Assembly (NCBI GenBank): GCA_964575845.1
Contig: CAZNSX010000010.1
Coordinates: 1 to 64,000, forward strand
From: CAZNSX01 sp964575845
GTDB taxonomy: Bacteria > UBA8248 > CAZNSX01
DNA: 64,000 nucleotides
Reading direction: 5' to 3'
The notes beneath the pieces were generated by a model. It had not been told where the DNA came from. It saw only the letters and a list, made by a program, of their open reading frames with translations, and did not search any database. The translations under genes were made by a program, and so were the position numbers. Below, piece by piece: positions 8,025 through 16,697 of this stretch (its first letter is position 1; the number at the start of each line of letters is the position of its first letter).

Positions 8025-10022
8025 TTATCTCTTTTGATTTTGGGGCATCTTCAAGCTCGCGCCGTGCTTAATACGCCACCAAGCAAAACCATGAATAGCG
8101 CCGTAAAGCTTCTTTAGGTCCAGAAGATCGGGGGGGTCACGCGGCAAATCTCGGTCGGGGAGGGGATATAGCTTAGGAAGCCCGTGCAGATCCACAATGA
8201 AATCTGGTCCTATGACAACTCCTCGACCGATTCCGACGGACCTCTGTTCTGGGTCGAGGAGGTCTTTCCCCAGAGAATGATAGCGGAAACCCTTCGGTGC
8301 AGTAAGTTCGACCAGCGTTGGGCCGATATCAAGATGGCTCCCCGCCACTCCTTGAGGCAAGGAAATCCCCTTCAGAACGTCCCCGCCATAGAAGACGAGT
8401 GGAACAGCCAACCTCTCGAAAACACTCGGCCTCTCGCTTATAGTTTTTCGCGCAGCATGGTCGCCGGTGACAACGATTAAGCTCAATTTCAGCTTTTTCT
8501 CAATTCCTTTGACAAAGTCCCCGATGCACCGGTCAGAATACCAGAAATGTCCTAACATGTTAAAGTCTAGATTACTATTGCAACAGGACCTGAGCTCCCG
8601 CGGAATTTCGGTCAGCTTGAAGCCTTTACCGCGCACGTCAATGTCGTAAGGGGGGTGAAAACTCGTGGTCATGATAAGATTAAAGCTCGGCCGGTCATCT
8701 TTGACGGTTCTTAAAATAAAGTCGAATAGGTACTCATCATCTACCCCCCATTCGTTCGAAGATGCCCAGTTTCCCATATGCCCGCCACCATATATTTCTT
8801 CAAATCCTTGCGCGCGGCTAAAAACCCCAATCCTCTGCCAGCTCAGAAACCCCCCATAAAAAAGCCGCGTCTTATAACCGAGCTGTTTGAATATCGCAGC
8901 GAGGCTGGATGGGTAGGCTTTAGTCGACGTCTTCTGATAGTTCGTGACCAGCCCGGCATCCGGAAGCCCGGTCACAATGACCGACAGAGATGACATCGTA
9001 CCACGCGAAGAGGGGACAAAACTCTCGACGTAGAGACCCTTTCGCGCGAGCCCTCGCACGCTCTCCGCCAATCCCAGAGGTTCATATTTCTTCAGCAGCG
9101 GCCATGCGCTGTAGCTTTCCCCGACTATCAGAAAGATATGGCGGGGAGGCTCGCCCTTGGGCCCTTTCGCATACTTAATCATGTAGCGATCGAGATTATT
9201 GAAAGTCTCATCCGTAGAAAACAAATATTTTGCGGCCTTGATAAGGTCGCCGTCCGGGAGAAAGACCTCAAGCCCTCCCGCCGCCGAAAGCTTCAATTGT
9301 TGCCCAATCGCATATACCAAAGCCGTATATGGATTCAAGACCGTCTCGTTCAGGAATTCATCTCTCGTTACGGCGGCATCCTTCAGCTGTACCGGGCGGC
9401 TCCCAAATGAACCCCGAATCCCAACCGTAAAAAGAGATAAAAACACTACGATATAAATAATTCTATAGGGAACGCGGGAGAGATACTTATCTATGGCTTC
9501 CCCTGATAAGAATTCTATCTTGAGAAACAGCCTCTCCATTCTCAAGCAGACTAGAATGACAACAAGCATCCCGATGAGGCCTGGAATAAGATTATATTCT
9601 TTCAATAGAGTAATCAGAACGGCCCGTGAGTCGTCGTAGATTAAACCGAATAGAAAATGGTCAAAATGATGTCCATATTCCTTGAAGTAGCCGAGTGAGA
9701 CAAAATAGATAACGGTCGACGAAATTATGAATACAGTGCCAACCACATTTCGAACCTTGTTCGTAAAGGCTCCCAAATCGAGAAAACCACATACGATACT
9801 CAACACGAAAGGGATAAGCGCGATATAGGTGGCAACAACAAAATCATAGCGTATGCCATTCAAGAAGGCCGCTAGCAACTGAATGGAGCCGCTGCTATCA
9901 TTGATCTGATGTCGGAAGAAAAATATAAGGATAAATCTGAATACCGCAAAGTAAGCCGCAAAAAAAAGCCAAAGATTAAAAGTCTTTTGGCATTGGCCGA
10001 TAAATCTGGGCCAGTTTCTCAT
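8025..10022 (-). CDS. LtaS/MdoB-type membrane sulfatase-fold transferase
   Basis: This 665-residue inner-membrane protein belongs to the alkaline phosphatase superfamily. Five transmembrane segments (about 17-36, 54-78, 91-112, 145-163 and 185-206) are followed by an extracytoplasmic sulfatase-fold domain. The metal/nucleophile motif FLIVGESYS lies near residue 300 and the metal-binding VTGDHAA near 515. Relatives transfer phosphoglycerol (LtaS, OpgB) or phosphoethanolamine to cell-surface glycans; the exact donor and acceptor cannot be told. The gene is visibly richer in A+T than both neighbours and lies next to the cysK duplication, which suggests acquisition. The phosphatase-Lgt gene lies upstream on the same strand, 160 bases away. 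Confidence 0.85.
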   Translation of the reverse strand: MRNWPRFIGQCQKTFNLWLFFAAYFAVFRFILIFFFRHQINDSSGSIQLLAAFLNGIRYDFVVATYIALIPFVLSIVCGFLDLGAFTNKVRNVVGTVFIISSTVIYFVSLGYFKEYGHHFDHFLFGLIYDDSRAVLITLLKEYNLIPGLIGMLVVILVCLRMERLFLKIEFLSGEAIDKYLSRVPYRIIYIVVFLSLFTVGIRGSFGSRPVQLKDAAVTRDEFLNETVLNPYTALVYAIGQQLKLSAAGGLEVFLPDGDLIKAAKYLFSTDETFNNLDRYMIKYAKGPKGEPPRHIFLIVGESYSAWPLLKKYEPLGLAESVRGLARKGLYVESFVPSSRGTMSSLSVIVTGLPDAGLVTNYQKTSTKAYPSSLAAIFKQLGYKTRLFYGGFLSWQRIGVFSRAQGFEEIYGGGHMGNWASSNEWGVDDEYLFDFILRTVKDDRPSFNLIMTTSFHPPYDIDVRGKGFKLTEIPRELRSCCNSNLDFNMLGHFWYSDRCIGDFVKGIEKKLKLSLIVVTGDHAARKTISERPSVFERLAVPLVFYGGDVLKGISLPQGVAGSHLDIGPTLVELTAPKGFRYHSLGKDLLDPEQRSVGIGRGVVIGPDFIVDLHGLPKLYPLPDRDLPRDPPDLLDLKKLYGAIHGFAWWRIKHGASLKMPQNQKR

Positions 10023-10184
10023 TTTCTTCCCACGCGGCTATTTAGAGCAGGATAGCGACGGCGGCGCCGGACCTCTTTATATGATAGGAGCTTCCCCTCG
10101 CATCGTGCCTTCATACCTGATCAGCCGGAAAAATGATTCGATTCAGCTCCAAACACGGCCTCCCTTCAACGCATCCGCCCCCCC

Positions 10185-11627
10185 TCAGACAGCGCCCGGG
10201 GCCATGGCCCCGATGAGTCTCCGGGCGGCCTCTTTCGGCGCCTCCCAGAGCCGCCACTTCAGGAGGATCCCGCCGAAGACGATGATAAAGACCGCGCCCG
10301 CCACATAGCCCTCCCGGATAGGGCCCAGCCAGAGGCTGTCGGCCCGGAAGCCCGAGAGCGCGAGCGGGCCGGTCGAGTAGAGCACGAAGTAGAGACAGAA
10401 AATAAAGCCTTCCTTATGGCGGCGCAGGCGGAGGTGTCGCAAAATAATGAACCAGAGCAGATTGAGCCCCAGCTCATAGAGCATGACGGGGTGAATGGGC
10501 GTGCCGGGGAACTGCCGCCCGGCAATGCTTTCGGGTGGGAAGACCACTCCCCATGGCATGCTCGTGGGGAACCCGTAGGCTTCCCCGTTCATAAAATTCC
10601 CGAACCGGCAGAACACCTGCCCCAGCATGACCGCCGGGGCGACAGCATCAGCGAACCCCCAAGTGGGTACGTGGTGGCGCCGCAAATAGAACCATCCGGC
10701 CAGAAGACCTCCGATGAGACCCCCGTGGATGGCAAGGCCACCATGCCAGATTCGGAGGATCTCCCCCGGATCCAGGCTGTAGAAATCCCAGTTGAACAAG
10801 ACATAGTAAGCCCGCCCCCCCGCGATGCCGGCGAGTATGACCGTGAGAGCGAACTCCATGATCTCATTCACATTGACCGGATAGCCCTTCCGCTTAACCT
10901 CCTGGCGGACGAGCCAGATACCCACCAGCACGGCCAGGGCGGACATCAGGCCGTACCAGCGAAAATGGAAGGGACCAATTTTAATGATGATGGGAATAAG
11001 CTCCAGGACCGGCCTTTCTTCTGGAGTTTCCCAAAGCTCCTTTTCGTCATCCCTTTCATCCGCGGTCACCGAAAGCATTTCTTCCGTTCCCGCCCGCACT
11101 TCGCCCATCTCGTGCAACAGATAGCGAACCATTTTGGGGTTACGGGACGGGCGGAAGCCGTACGTCATCATTTCCACAAATATTTTCTTCAGGTCCCAAT
11201 GTTGCGCGGTCAACCGATAGAGTGCGACCGCTAACCCGGTCCGGTCCTTTCCGGCGGAACAATGCACCAGTATCGGCTGGTTCTTGGGGTCGGCGAGAAT
11301 GGCGGCGGCCCTTTCCGCCCAGGTGTAACTGATGTTCCGCACCTCTAAGGGGATGTTTATGAGCTTCACCCCGTAAGCTTGAGAAATCTTCCGCTCGAAT
11401 TCGCCTCGGGGCGGGTTGAGCTTCAGGATGGTCCTGATTCCTCTCTCAGCGATCACCTGCTTGAGAAAATCAGGGTTCGGCTGCGATGAGCGGTAGATGC
11501 GTCCCTCTTCCACCACTCCGAAATTGAAAGGGGGCTTGCCTCTCATCATGGGAAGCCGGGTATGGTGGGCGGGTGGCCAAAACAAGACGGCCAGCAGAAC
11601 GATAACCCAGCCGAAATTTCGCATCAT
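10185..11627 (-). CDS. lgt: Fusion: dual-specificity phosphatase domain + prolipoprotein diacylglyceryl transferase
   Basis: This protein of 480 residues joins two enzymes. Residues 1-20 form a signal anchor. Residues about 35-185 are a tyrosine/dual-specificity phosphatase-like domain with the complete active-site loop HCSAGKDR (122-129), so Cys123 and Arg129 are both present. An acidic linker (about 185-207) leads to a full Lgt domain (about 208-470) with HGGLAIHGG (295-303), CRFGNFMNGE (340-349) and several membrane helices. Lgt attaches diacylglycerol to the lipobox cysteine of lipoproteins. The topology implies that the phosphatase domain faces the periplasm. The start is one of two tandem ATGs (11627 or 11624) preceded by AAAGGGG; a longer in-frame start lacks one. 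The lipoproteins in this window would be its substrates. Confidence 0.88.
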   Translation of the reverse strand: MMRNFGWVIVLLAVLFWPPAHHTRLPMMRGKPPFNFGVVEEGRIYRSSQPNPDFLKQVIAERGIRTILKLNPPRGEFERKISQAYGVKLINIPLEVRNISYTWAERAAAILADPKNQPILVHCSAGKDRTGLAVALYRLTAQHWDLKKIFVEMMTYGFRPSRNPKMVRYLLHEMGEVRAGTEEMLSVTADERDDEKELWETPEERPVLELIPIIIKIGPFHFRWYGLMSALAVLVGIWLVRQEVKRKGYPVNVNEIMEFALTVILAGIAGGRAYYVLFNWDFYSLDPGEILRIWHGGLAIHGGLIGGLLAGWFYLRRHHVPTWGFADAVAPAVMLGQVFCRFGNFMNGEAYGFPTSMPWGVVFPPESIAGRQFPGTPIHPVMLYELGLNLLWFIILRHLRLRRHKEGFIFCLYFVLYSTGPLALSGFRADSLWLGPIREGYVAGAVFIIVFGGILLKWRLWEAPKEAARRLIGAMAPGAV

Positions 11628-11709
11628 TGACGACCCCTTTGGATGACGCTTCCGATTATAAACCATATTCCGCCCGGCGGTGTGAACTCAAGCAGCATTA
11701 CCCGGGAAA

Positions 11710-12726
11710 TCAGGGGAGGAGGACTCCCCGGCCGAGTATCCTGTGCTCCCTGAGCTCGCGGTAGGCTTGATTTACCTCCTCCAGCGGAAAAGTCCGGCTC
11801 ACGAGGGGTTTCAACAGGCCCGCCTCCACCAGGCGCACGAGTTCCCAGGTGACTGAGCGGGGGGCATTCCGGCTGCCCAGCACCTCGAGCCCATTCTTGA
11901 GGAGGTGGTAGGGAGATACCGAAAACTCAGGGGTAAGATAACCCGCGACGATAAGCCTTCCCTCCTTGGCGAGGCACTTGAGAGCCGTCTCCAGTGTCTC
12001 CTTGGTGCCGAGGAAGTCGGCATAGCAGTCAATACCCCTTCCATCCGTGAGGGCCATCACCTTTTCGACCACGTTTTCGCTGAGGGGGTTGATCCCCGCC
12101 TCAGCCCCGTACCGAGAGGCTAGCTCAAGGCGCTCCGTCTCTAGATCCAGGGCGATGACCCGGCAGCCGGCAAGCTTGCCCACCATGACGGCGTGAATGC
12201 CCAGTCCCCCTATTCCCTGAATCGCGAGCCATTCGCCCGCCCGAACCCTACCCCGGTCCATGACGGCATGATATACGGTTGCAACTGCATCGGGCAGAAT
12301 GGCCCCCTCCTCAAAGGAGGCCCCTTCGGGAAGCGGCACAAGATTTTCCTCGGGCACGGCCAGGTATTCCTGATTGCTCCCGTCGCGCTCGAAGCCGAAG
12401 CGATGCAAGAAATTGCAGAGGTTCGTGTTTCCTCTCAGGCAGGAGGGGCACCGGCCGCACACACCGTCCGGGGTTCCGATAACCCTGTCGCCTGTTTTAA
12501 ACCTTTCAGCTCCCGCCCCCAGGGCCTCCACCACGCCGCTGAACTCATGGCCCAGAACGAGAGGCGGTTTAGCCTTGGGGTTTTTCCCGTCGATTATCTT
12601 CAGGTCGGTGTAGCAGAGGCCCGAGGCTCTTACCCGGAAAAGGACTTCGCCGGGTCCGGGCTCAGGCACGGGACGCTCTTCCAGGATGAGTTCCTGACCG
12701 AACGCTGGCAGAACAGCAGCTTTCAT
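11710..12726 (-). CDS. Zinc-dependent alcohol dehydrogenase (MDR family)
   Basis: This 338-residue medium-chain dehydrogenase has an N-terminal GroES-like domain and a C-terminal Rossmann domain. The catalytic zinc site is visible as Cys38 in GLCYTD and the GHEFSG motif. The structural zinc lobe has four cysteines in CGRCPSCLRGNTNLC. The nucleotide-binding GIGGLGIHA and a following acidic residue in IALDLETERL suggest NAD rather than NADP. The substrate is unknown. The ATG at 12726 lies behind GCGAGGGG and begins MKAAV, typical for the family; a longer frame exists upstream. It lies 115 bases downstream of kdsC on the same strand, with no functional link evident. Confidence 0.87.
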   Translation of the reverse strand: MKAAVLPAFGQELILEERPVPEPGPGEVLFRVRASGLCYTDLKIIDGKNPKAKPPLVLGHEFSGVVEALGAGAERFKTGDRVIGTPDGVCGRCPSCLRGNTNLCNFLHRFGFERDGSNQEYLAVPEENLVPLPEGASFEEGAILPDAVATVYHAVMDRGRVRAGEWLAIQGIGGLGIHAVMVGKLAGCRVIALDLETERLELASRYGAEAGINPLSENVVEKVMALTDGRGIDCYADFLGTKETLETALKCLAKEGRLIVAGYLTPEFSVSPYHLLKNGLEVLGSRNAPRSVTWELVRLVEAGLLKPLVSRTFPLEEVNQAYRELREHRILGRGVLLP

Positions 12727-12841
12727 GGCAGCCCCTCGCTTTCGCTTGAGTGGAGAGAAGGGCCGGAACCCCAAGCCTTAGAGCTCAGGGCCAAGGTTGT
12801 GGAGCACCGGCAAAAAGAGAAATAAAGAGGAACATTATGGC

Positions 12842-13387
12842 TCAAATGCCGTAGAATTTCTTGAGTAACTCCTCCCACCGGCCCTGGGCCTTGAGTATGA
12901 ACTCCACGGTTTCCCTCACGGCCCCCTTGCCGCCGGACCTCCTGGTTATCAGGTGCGCTTCGGCCTTGACCTCCTCCACAGCATCGGCCACGGCCACGGC
13001 CAGGCCCGCCCGCCTCATGGCCGGAATGTCAATGAGGTCATCGCCGATATAGGCTATCTCCTCATCGGCAAGCCCCTTCTCCTCCTTCATGGCCTCATAA
13101 GCTTGGAGCTTATCCCGCAGGTCCTGGCGGCAGTAGGAGATGCCCAGCTGCTCTGCCCGTCGGGCAACGATCTGGGAGCACTTGCCCGTGAGGATGGCTG
13201 TCAGGAGCCCGGCCCGATGGGCGAGGGTGATGCCGGTGCCATCCTTCACGTCAAAGCATTTGAGCTCATCCCCCTGGTTTGTGAAGATCATCTGCCCGTC
13301 GGTGAGGACACCGTCCACATCCATCACCAGCATCTTGACCTTCCTGGAACGTGCGGCGGGGCTGGAACCGGAGGGGCTTCCCTTCAT
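12842..13387 (-). CDS. kdsC: 3-deoxy-D-manno-octulosonate 8-phosphate phosphatase
   Basis: This 181-residue HAD-superfamily enzyme removes phosphate from Kdo 8-phosphate in LPS synthesis. The catalytic loop VMDVDGVLTDG holds Asp23 and Asp25. The second motif is ILTGK, and the final acidic motif is AYIGDDLIDIPAM. The short length with no cap domain is typical of KdsC, which works as a tetramer. It starts two bases after the kdsD stop codon, so the two genes form an operon for successive Kdo steps. It shows that the organism makes a Kdo-containing outer membrane. Confidence 0.93.
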   Translation of the reverse strand: MKGSPSGSSPAARSRKVKMLVMDVDGVLTDGQMIFTNQGDELKCFDVKDGTGITLAHRAGLLTAILTGKCSQIVARRAEQLGISYCRQDLRDKLQAYEAMKEEKGLADEEIAYIGDDLIDIPAMRRAGLAVAVADAVEEVKAEAHLITRRSGGKGAVRETVEFILKAQGRWEELLKKFYGI

Positions 13388-13389
13388 TC

Positions 13390-14346
13390 TTAGACGACGC
13401 CCGCCTGAAGGATGTCGTGGAGATGGATGACGCCTTTGGGGCGACCCCGGGAGTCGGCGATTATGAGGGAGGTTATCTTGTGGGTCTCCATGACCCGGAG
13501 GGCGTAGGCGGCGAGGGCCTCCTCTTCGATGACGCGGGGAGAAGGGCTCATGGCGTCTCTGGCCTGGGTCTCGTAAATATTCTCCGCCCTCTCAAGAGCC
13601 CTCCTCAAGTCGCCGTCGGTGATGATGCCCGCAAGGGAGCCGTCGCCATTCACCACACAGGTCATCCCCAGGCGCTTTTTCGTCATCTCGAAGATGACGT
13701 CGCGGATGGAAGACTCCTTGGGAGTCACGGGGAGTTCCTCCCCACTATGCATAAGGTCGGAGACCTTGAGCAGGAGCCTCTTGCCCAGGCTGCCTCCGGG
13801 ATGATAGACGGCGAAGTCATCCTCTCGCAGACCCTTAGCCTCAAGGAGGGCCATGGCAATGGCATCCCCCAAGGCGAGAGCCGCGGTGCTGCTGGCGGTG
13901 GGCACCAGGTCCAAGGGGCAGGCCTCTTCTTTGACGCTGACGTCGAGCACCAGGTCCGCATGTCGGGCCAGGGTGGATTTTGGCTGACCCGTCATGGCCA
14001 CGAGGACGACCCCAAAGCGCTTGATCACACCCAAGAGCTTCAGGATCTCCTCCGTCTCACCGCTTCTTGAGATGGCGACTACCACATCCCCCCGGGCCAC
14101 CATGCCGAGGTCTCCGTGCACCCCCTCGGCAGCGTGCATGAAAAGGGCCGGAACGCCGATAGAGGCCAGGGTTGAAGCTATCTTCTTGCCGATGAGCCCT
14201 GACTTCCCCATACCAGTAACCACTACCCGGCCCTGGCAGTCCCTCAGGGTTTCCACCACCTTGACGAAAGTCTCGCCCAAGCGCTCCTTGAGGTTGAGGA
14301 TGGACTGGGCCTCGATGTCTAAAGTCTTCAGAGCCCGCTCCAACAT
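13390..14346 (-). CDS. kdsD: Arabinose-5-phosphate isomerase
   Basis: This 318-residue enzyme interconverts ribulose 5-phosphate and arabinose 5-phosphate, the first step of Kdo synthesis. The SIS domain (about 10-180) has VVVTGMGKSG and the serine-rich AISRSGETEEI. Two CBS domains follow (about 200-318). The start is the ATG at 14346, giving MLERALKTLDIEA and matching family length. An earlier in-frame region up to 14439 is hydrophobic and looks like upstream sequence. kdsC is directly downstream. Confidence 0.93.
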   Translation of the reverse strand: MLERALKTLDIEAQSILNLKERLGETFVKVVETLRDCQGRVVVTGMGKSGLIGKKIASTLASIGVPALFMHAAEGVHGDLGMVARGDVVVAISRSGETEEILKLLGVIKRFGVVLVAMTGQPKSTLARHADLVLDVSVKEEACPLDLVPTASSTAALALGDAIAMALLEAKGLREDDFAVYHPGGSLGKRLLLKVSDLMHSGEELPVTPKESSIRDVIFEMTKKRLGMTCVVNGDGSLAGIITDGDLRRALERAENIYETQARDAMSPSPRVIEEEALAAYALRVMETHKITSLIIADSRGRPKGVIHLHDILQAGVV

Positions 14347-14620
14347 CGGTCTCTTTCTCTGGAATCCCATAACAGCCAAAGCAGGAAAGATGAGGGACAA
14401 AAAGGCCAACCCTCGACAACACAGGTGAAAGACTAGCATAAGTGGTGAAAATTTTCCACTCGATCTTGGACTCGTTGCGAGAAAGAGCCTTCAGCCGTCT
14501 CTCTCCTCGAGCATGGCTCCGGAGTGCCCTTTTTCCTTCGGGCCTCCCATGATAGAATGGAATGGGGCCCAATAAGTCAGAGACTCCTAGGTCTCGAAGA
14601 AAGAATAAAAAGGTACTGAA

Positions 14621-15949
14621 ATGGCAATGGAAACTAAAGACGCTCCCGCCCTCAGAGACCCTGTGAACGAGTGGCTCGGAGTGCCGACCGAAGAGGAGCT
14701 AACCACTTGTGTCCGCTGCGGGATCTGCCTCCCCCAATGCCCCACCTACCGAGAGCTGGGCGTAGAGACGGCCTCCCCCCGCGGAAGGGCTGCTCTGATC
14801 AAGGCGGCGGCTGAAGGCCGCCTCCCTTCGCTCGATGGTATTTCCAAGCACATGTACCTCTGCCTCAATGACCAGGCCTGCCACACCGTATGCCCCTCGG
14901 GCGTGAGGGTGGGGGAGATGGTGGAGCTGGCCCGTGCCGAGCTGAGGGACCGCTGCCCCCCTCCCTTCCTTCCCCGCCTCTTTCGCCGCGCTATCCTGGG
15001 ATTTGCTCTCGGAAGGCACAGCAGGCTCGAAGCTCTCACCCGGCCCCTTTACCTCTTCGAGAAGAGCGGGCTGAAATGGCTGATGAGAAAGACTCGATTC
15101 ACCAGCCTACTCCCCTCCTCCTTAAAGCGCATGGAAGACTATCTCCCCCCCCTTCCCGGTGGGCCCCTGAGGCCTAAGCTCCCTGAGGTGATTCCGCCGC
15201 GTGGGGAAAAGCGGGCCAGGGTAGGGTTTTTCCTGGGCTGTGTCATGAACCTTTTCTTCACTCCGGCAAGCCGCGCCACACTCGAGGTTCTTTCGGCCAA
15301 CGGGTGCGAGATCTTCATCCCCAAGGAGCAACGCTGCTGTGGCGCCCCCCACGCGAACGAGGGCGAGCGGGAACTTGCCCAGGAATTTGCCCGCTTCAAC
15401 ATAGAGCTCTTCGAGCGCCTCGAGCTTGACTCCATAGTGACCGATTGTGCCGCGTGCGGGGCGGACCTCAAAAACTACGGCGCTCTTCTTGCCGGGGACC
15501 CCTCCCTCCGTGAGAGGGCTAAGGCCTTCAGCCGTAAGGTAGAGGATGTGCACCGCTTCTTGAGGCGGCTCCCTCCCAGAGCTCCAGAGCGGGAGCTCAA
15601 GCTCAAGGTGACCTATCATGATGCCTGCCATCTCATCCACTCCCAGGGGATTCACCGTGAGCCCAGAGAGCTGCTCAAATCCATCCCCGGTCTAGAGTTT
15701 GTGGAGCTTCCGGAGAGCGATTGGTGCTGCGGTAGCGCCGGCACATACGCCTTCACCCATACCGATATATCCTCGCGCCTTCAGGAGCGGAAGATGGAAA
15801 ACGTTGCGGCCACTGGGGCGGATGTGGTGCTGGCCGGGAACCCAGGCTGTCTCCTCCAGCTCGAGCAGGGCAGGAGAAAGTATGGGGTTCGGGTCCGCGT
15901 CATGCACCCCATGGAGCTTCTCGCTGAGGTCTACAGGGCCGGGGATTAG
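14621..15949 (+). CDS. GlcF-like (Fe-S)-binding oxidoreductase subunit
   Basis: This 442-residue protein resembles glycolate oxidase iron-sulfur subunit GlcF. Its first [4Fe-4S] motif is complete (Cys30, 33, 36, 40). The second reads CLNDQACHTVCP (81-92): Cys81, Asp84, Cys87 and Cys91, so aspartate replaces the usual second cysteine. Two CCG domains follow, with CCGAPHANEG (about 242-251) and CCGSAGTYA (about 375-383), as in heterodisulfide reductase-type subunits. No glcD or glcE flavoprotein gene is nearby. The stop codon touches the start of a flavoprotein gene, so these two are co-expressed and may pass electrons to each other; that is inference. Confidence 0.85.
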   Translation: MAMETKDAPALRDPVNEWLGVPTEEELTTCVRCGICLPQCPTYRELGVETASPRGRAALIKAAAEGRLPSLDGISKHMYLCLNDQACHTVCPSGVRVGEMVELARAELRDRCPPPFLPRLFRRAILGFALGRHSRLEALTRPLYLFEKSGLKWLMRKTRFTSLLPSSLKRMEDYLPPLPGGPLRPKLPEVIPPRGEKRARVGFFLGCVMNLFFTPASRATLEVLSANGCEIFIPKEQRCCGAPHANEGERELAQEFARFNIELFERLELDSIVTDCAACGADLKNYGALLAGDPSLRERAKAFSRKVEDVHRFLRRLPPRAPERELKLKVTYHDACHLIHSQGIHREPRELLKSIPGLEFVELPESDWCCGSAGTYAFTHTDISSRLQERKMENVAATGADVVLAGNPGCLLQLEQGRRKYGVRVRVMHPMELLAEVYRAGD

Positions 15950-16522
15950 ATGGCCATAAGGCTTCTGGCCATTGGGGGAAGCCCGAGAAAGGGTGGGAAC
16001 AGTTGGACCCTTCTTGGGGAGGCCATTCAGGGGGCGAGAAGCAGAGGCGCGGAGGTGGAGGTACTAAATGCTTGCGAGCTGGAGATAAGGCCATGCGCCG
16101 GGTGCGAGGGTTGCAGGAAGACAGGGTCCTGCACCACACTCGACGTCATGCAGGAGGTCTATCCCAAGCTCATCGGGCTGGACCGCCTGCTCGTGGCCTC
16201 CCCCCTCTACTTCATGGGTGTGAGCGCCCAGCTAAAAATCCTCATAGACCGCTGCCAGCCCTTCTGGGTGAGGAAGGAGCTCCTCGGAGAGCCCCTTGAA
16301 GGAAGGGCCGGCATCCCCAGGCGGGGAGCCTTCATAGCTTGCTCGGGCGGGGATAAGAATTTCTACGGCGCAGTCAAGACGGTGAGGGCCCTTTTCAACG
16401 TGCTCTCCGTTGAGTACAGCGGGGAGCTACTTCTGCCGGGCTTGGAAGGGCCGGAGGAGGTAAGGAAACTTCCCGAGGCCCTGAGGAGGGCCCGCGAGCT
16501 CGGGGAGGCGCTGGCCGCATGA
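15950..16522 (+). CDS. NADPH-dependent FMN reductase / Fe-S flavoprotein family
   Basis: This 190-residue flavodoxin-fold protein has the FMN phosphate-binding loop GGSPRKGGNS near the N-terminus and the cysteine cluster CAGCEGCRKTGSC (about 49-61) seen in iron-sulfur flavoproteins. The segment VASPLYFMGVSAQLKILIDR is the typical flavin-binding and dimer region. It likely moves electrons between NAD(P)H or ferredoxin and a small acceptor. Its ATG follows directly on the TAG of the GlcF-like gene. The 175 bases after it hold nothing recognisable. Confidence 0.85.
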   Translation: MAIRLLAIGGSPRKGGNSWTLLGEAIQGARSRGAEVEVLNACELEIRPCAGCEGCRKTGSCTTLDVMQEVYPKLIGLDRLLVASPLYFMGVSAQLKILIDRCQPFWVRKELLGEPLEGRAGIPRRGAFIACSGGDKNFYGAVKTVRALFNVLSVEYSGELLLPGLEGPEEVRKLPEALRRARELGEALAA

Positions 16523-16697
16523 GGGGCGCAGGGGTCGCTCCCCGCACCGGGCTTCAGGTACTTGACCATGCGGAGTCTCTGCTTCCCGCCTTCCCCCCCC
16601 CGCCGGCACCTTGAGCTCCAGCCCACCTTCCAAGAAGCTTCTCCGGGAGATGGCCGCTAGTCATGCCCGAGGGGGAAAAGGGATGGCCTGACCGGCC

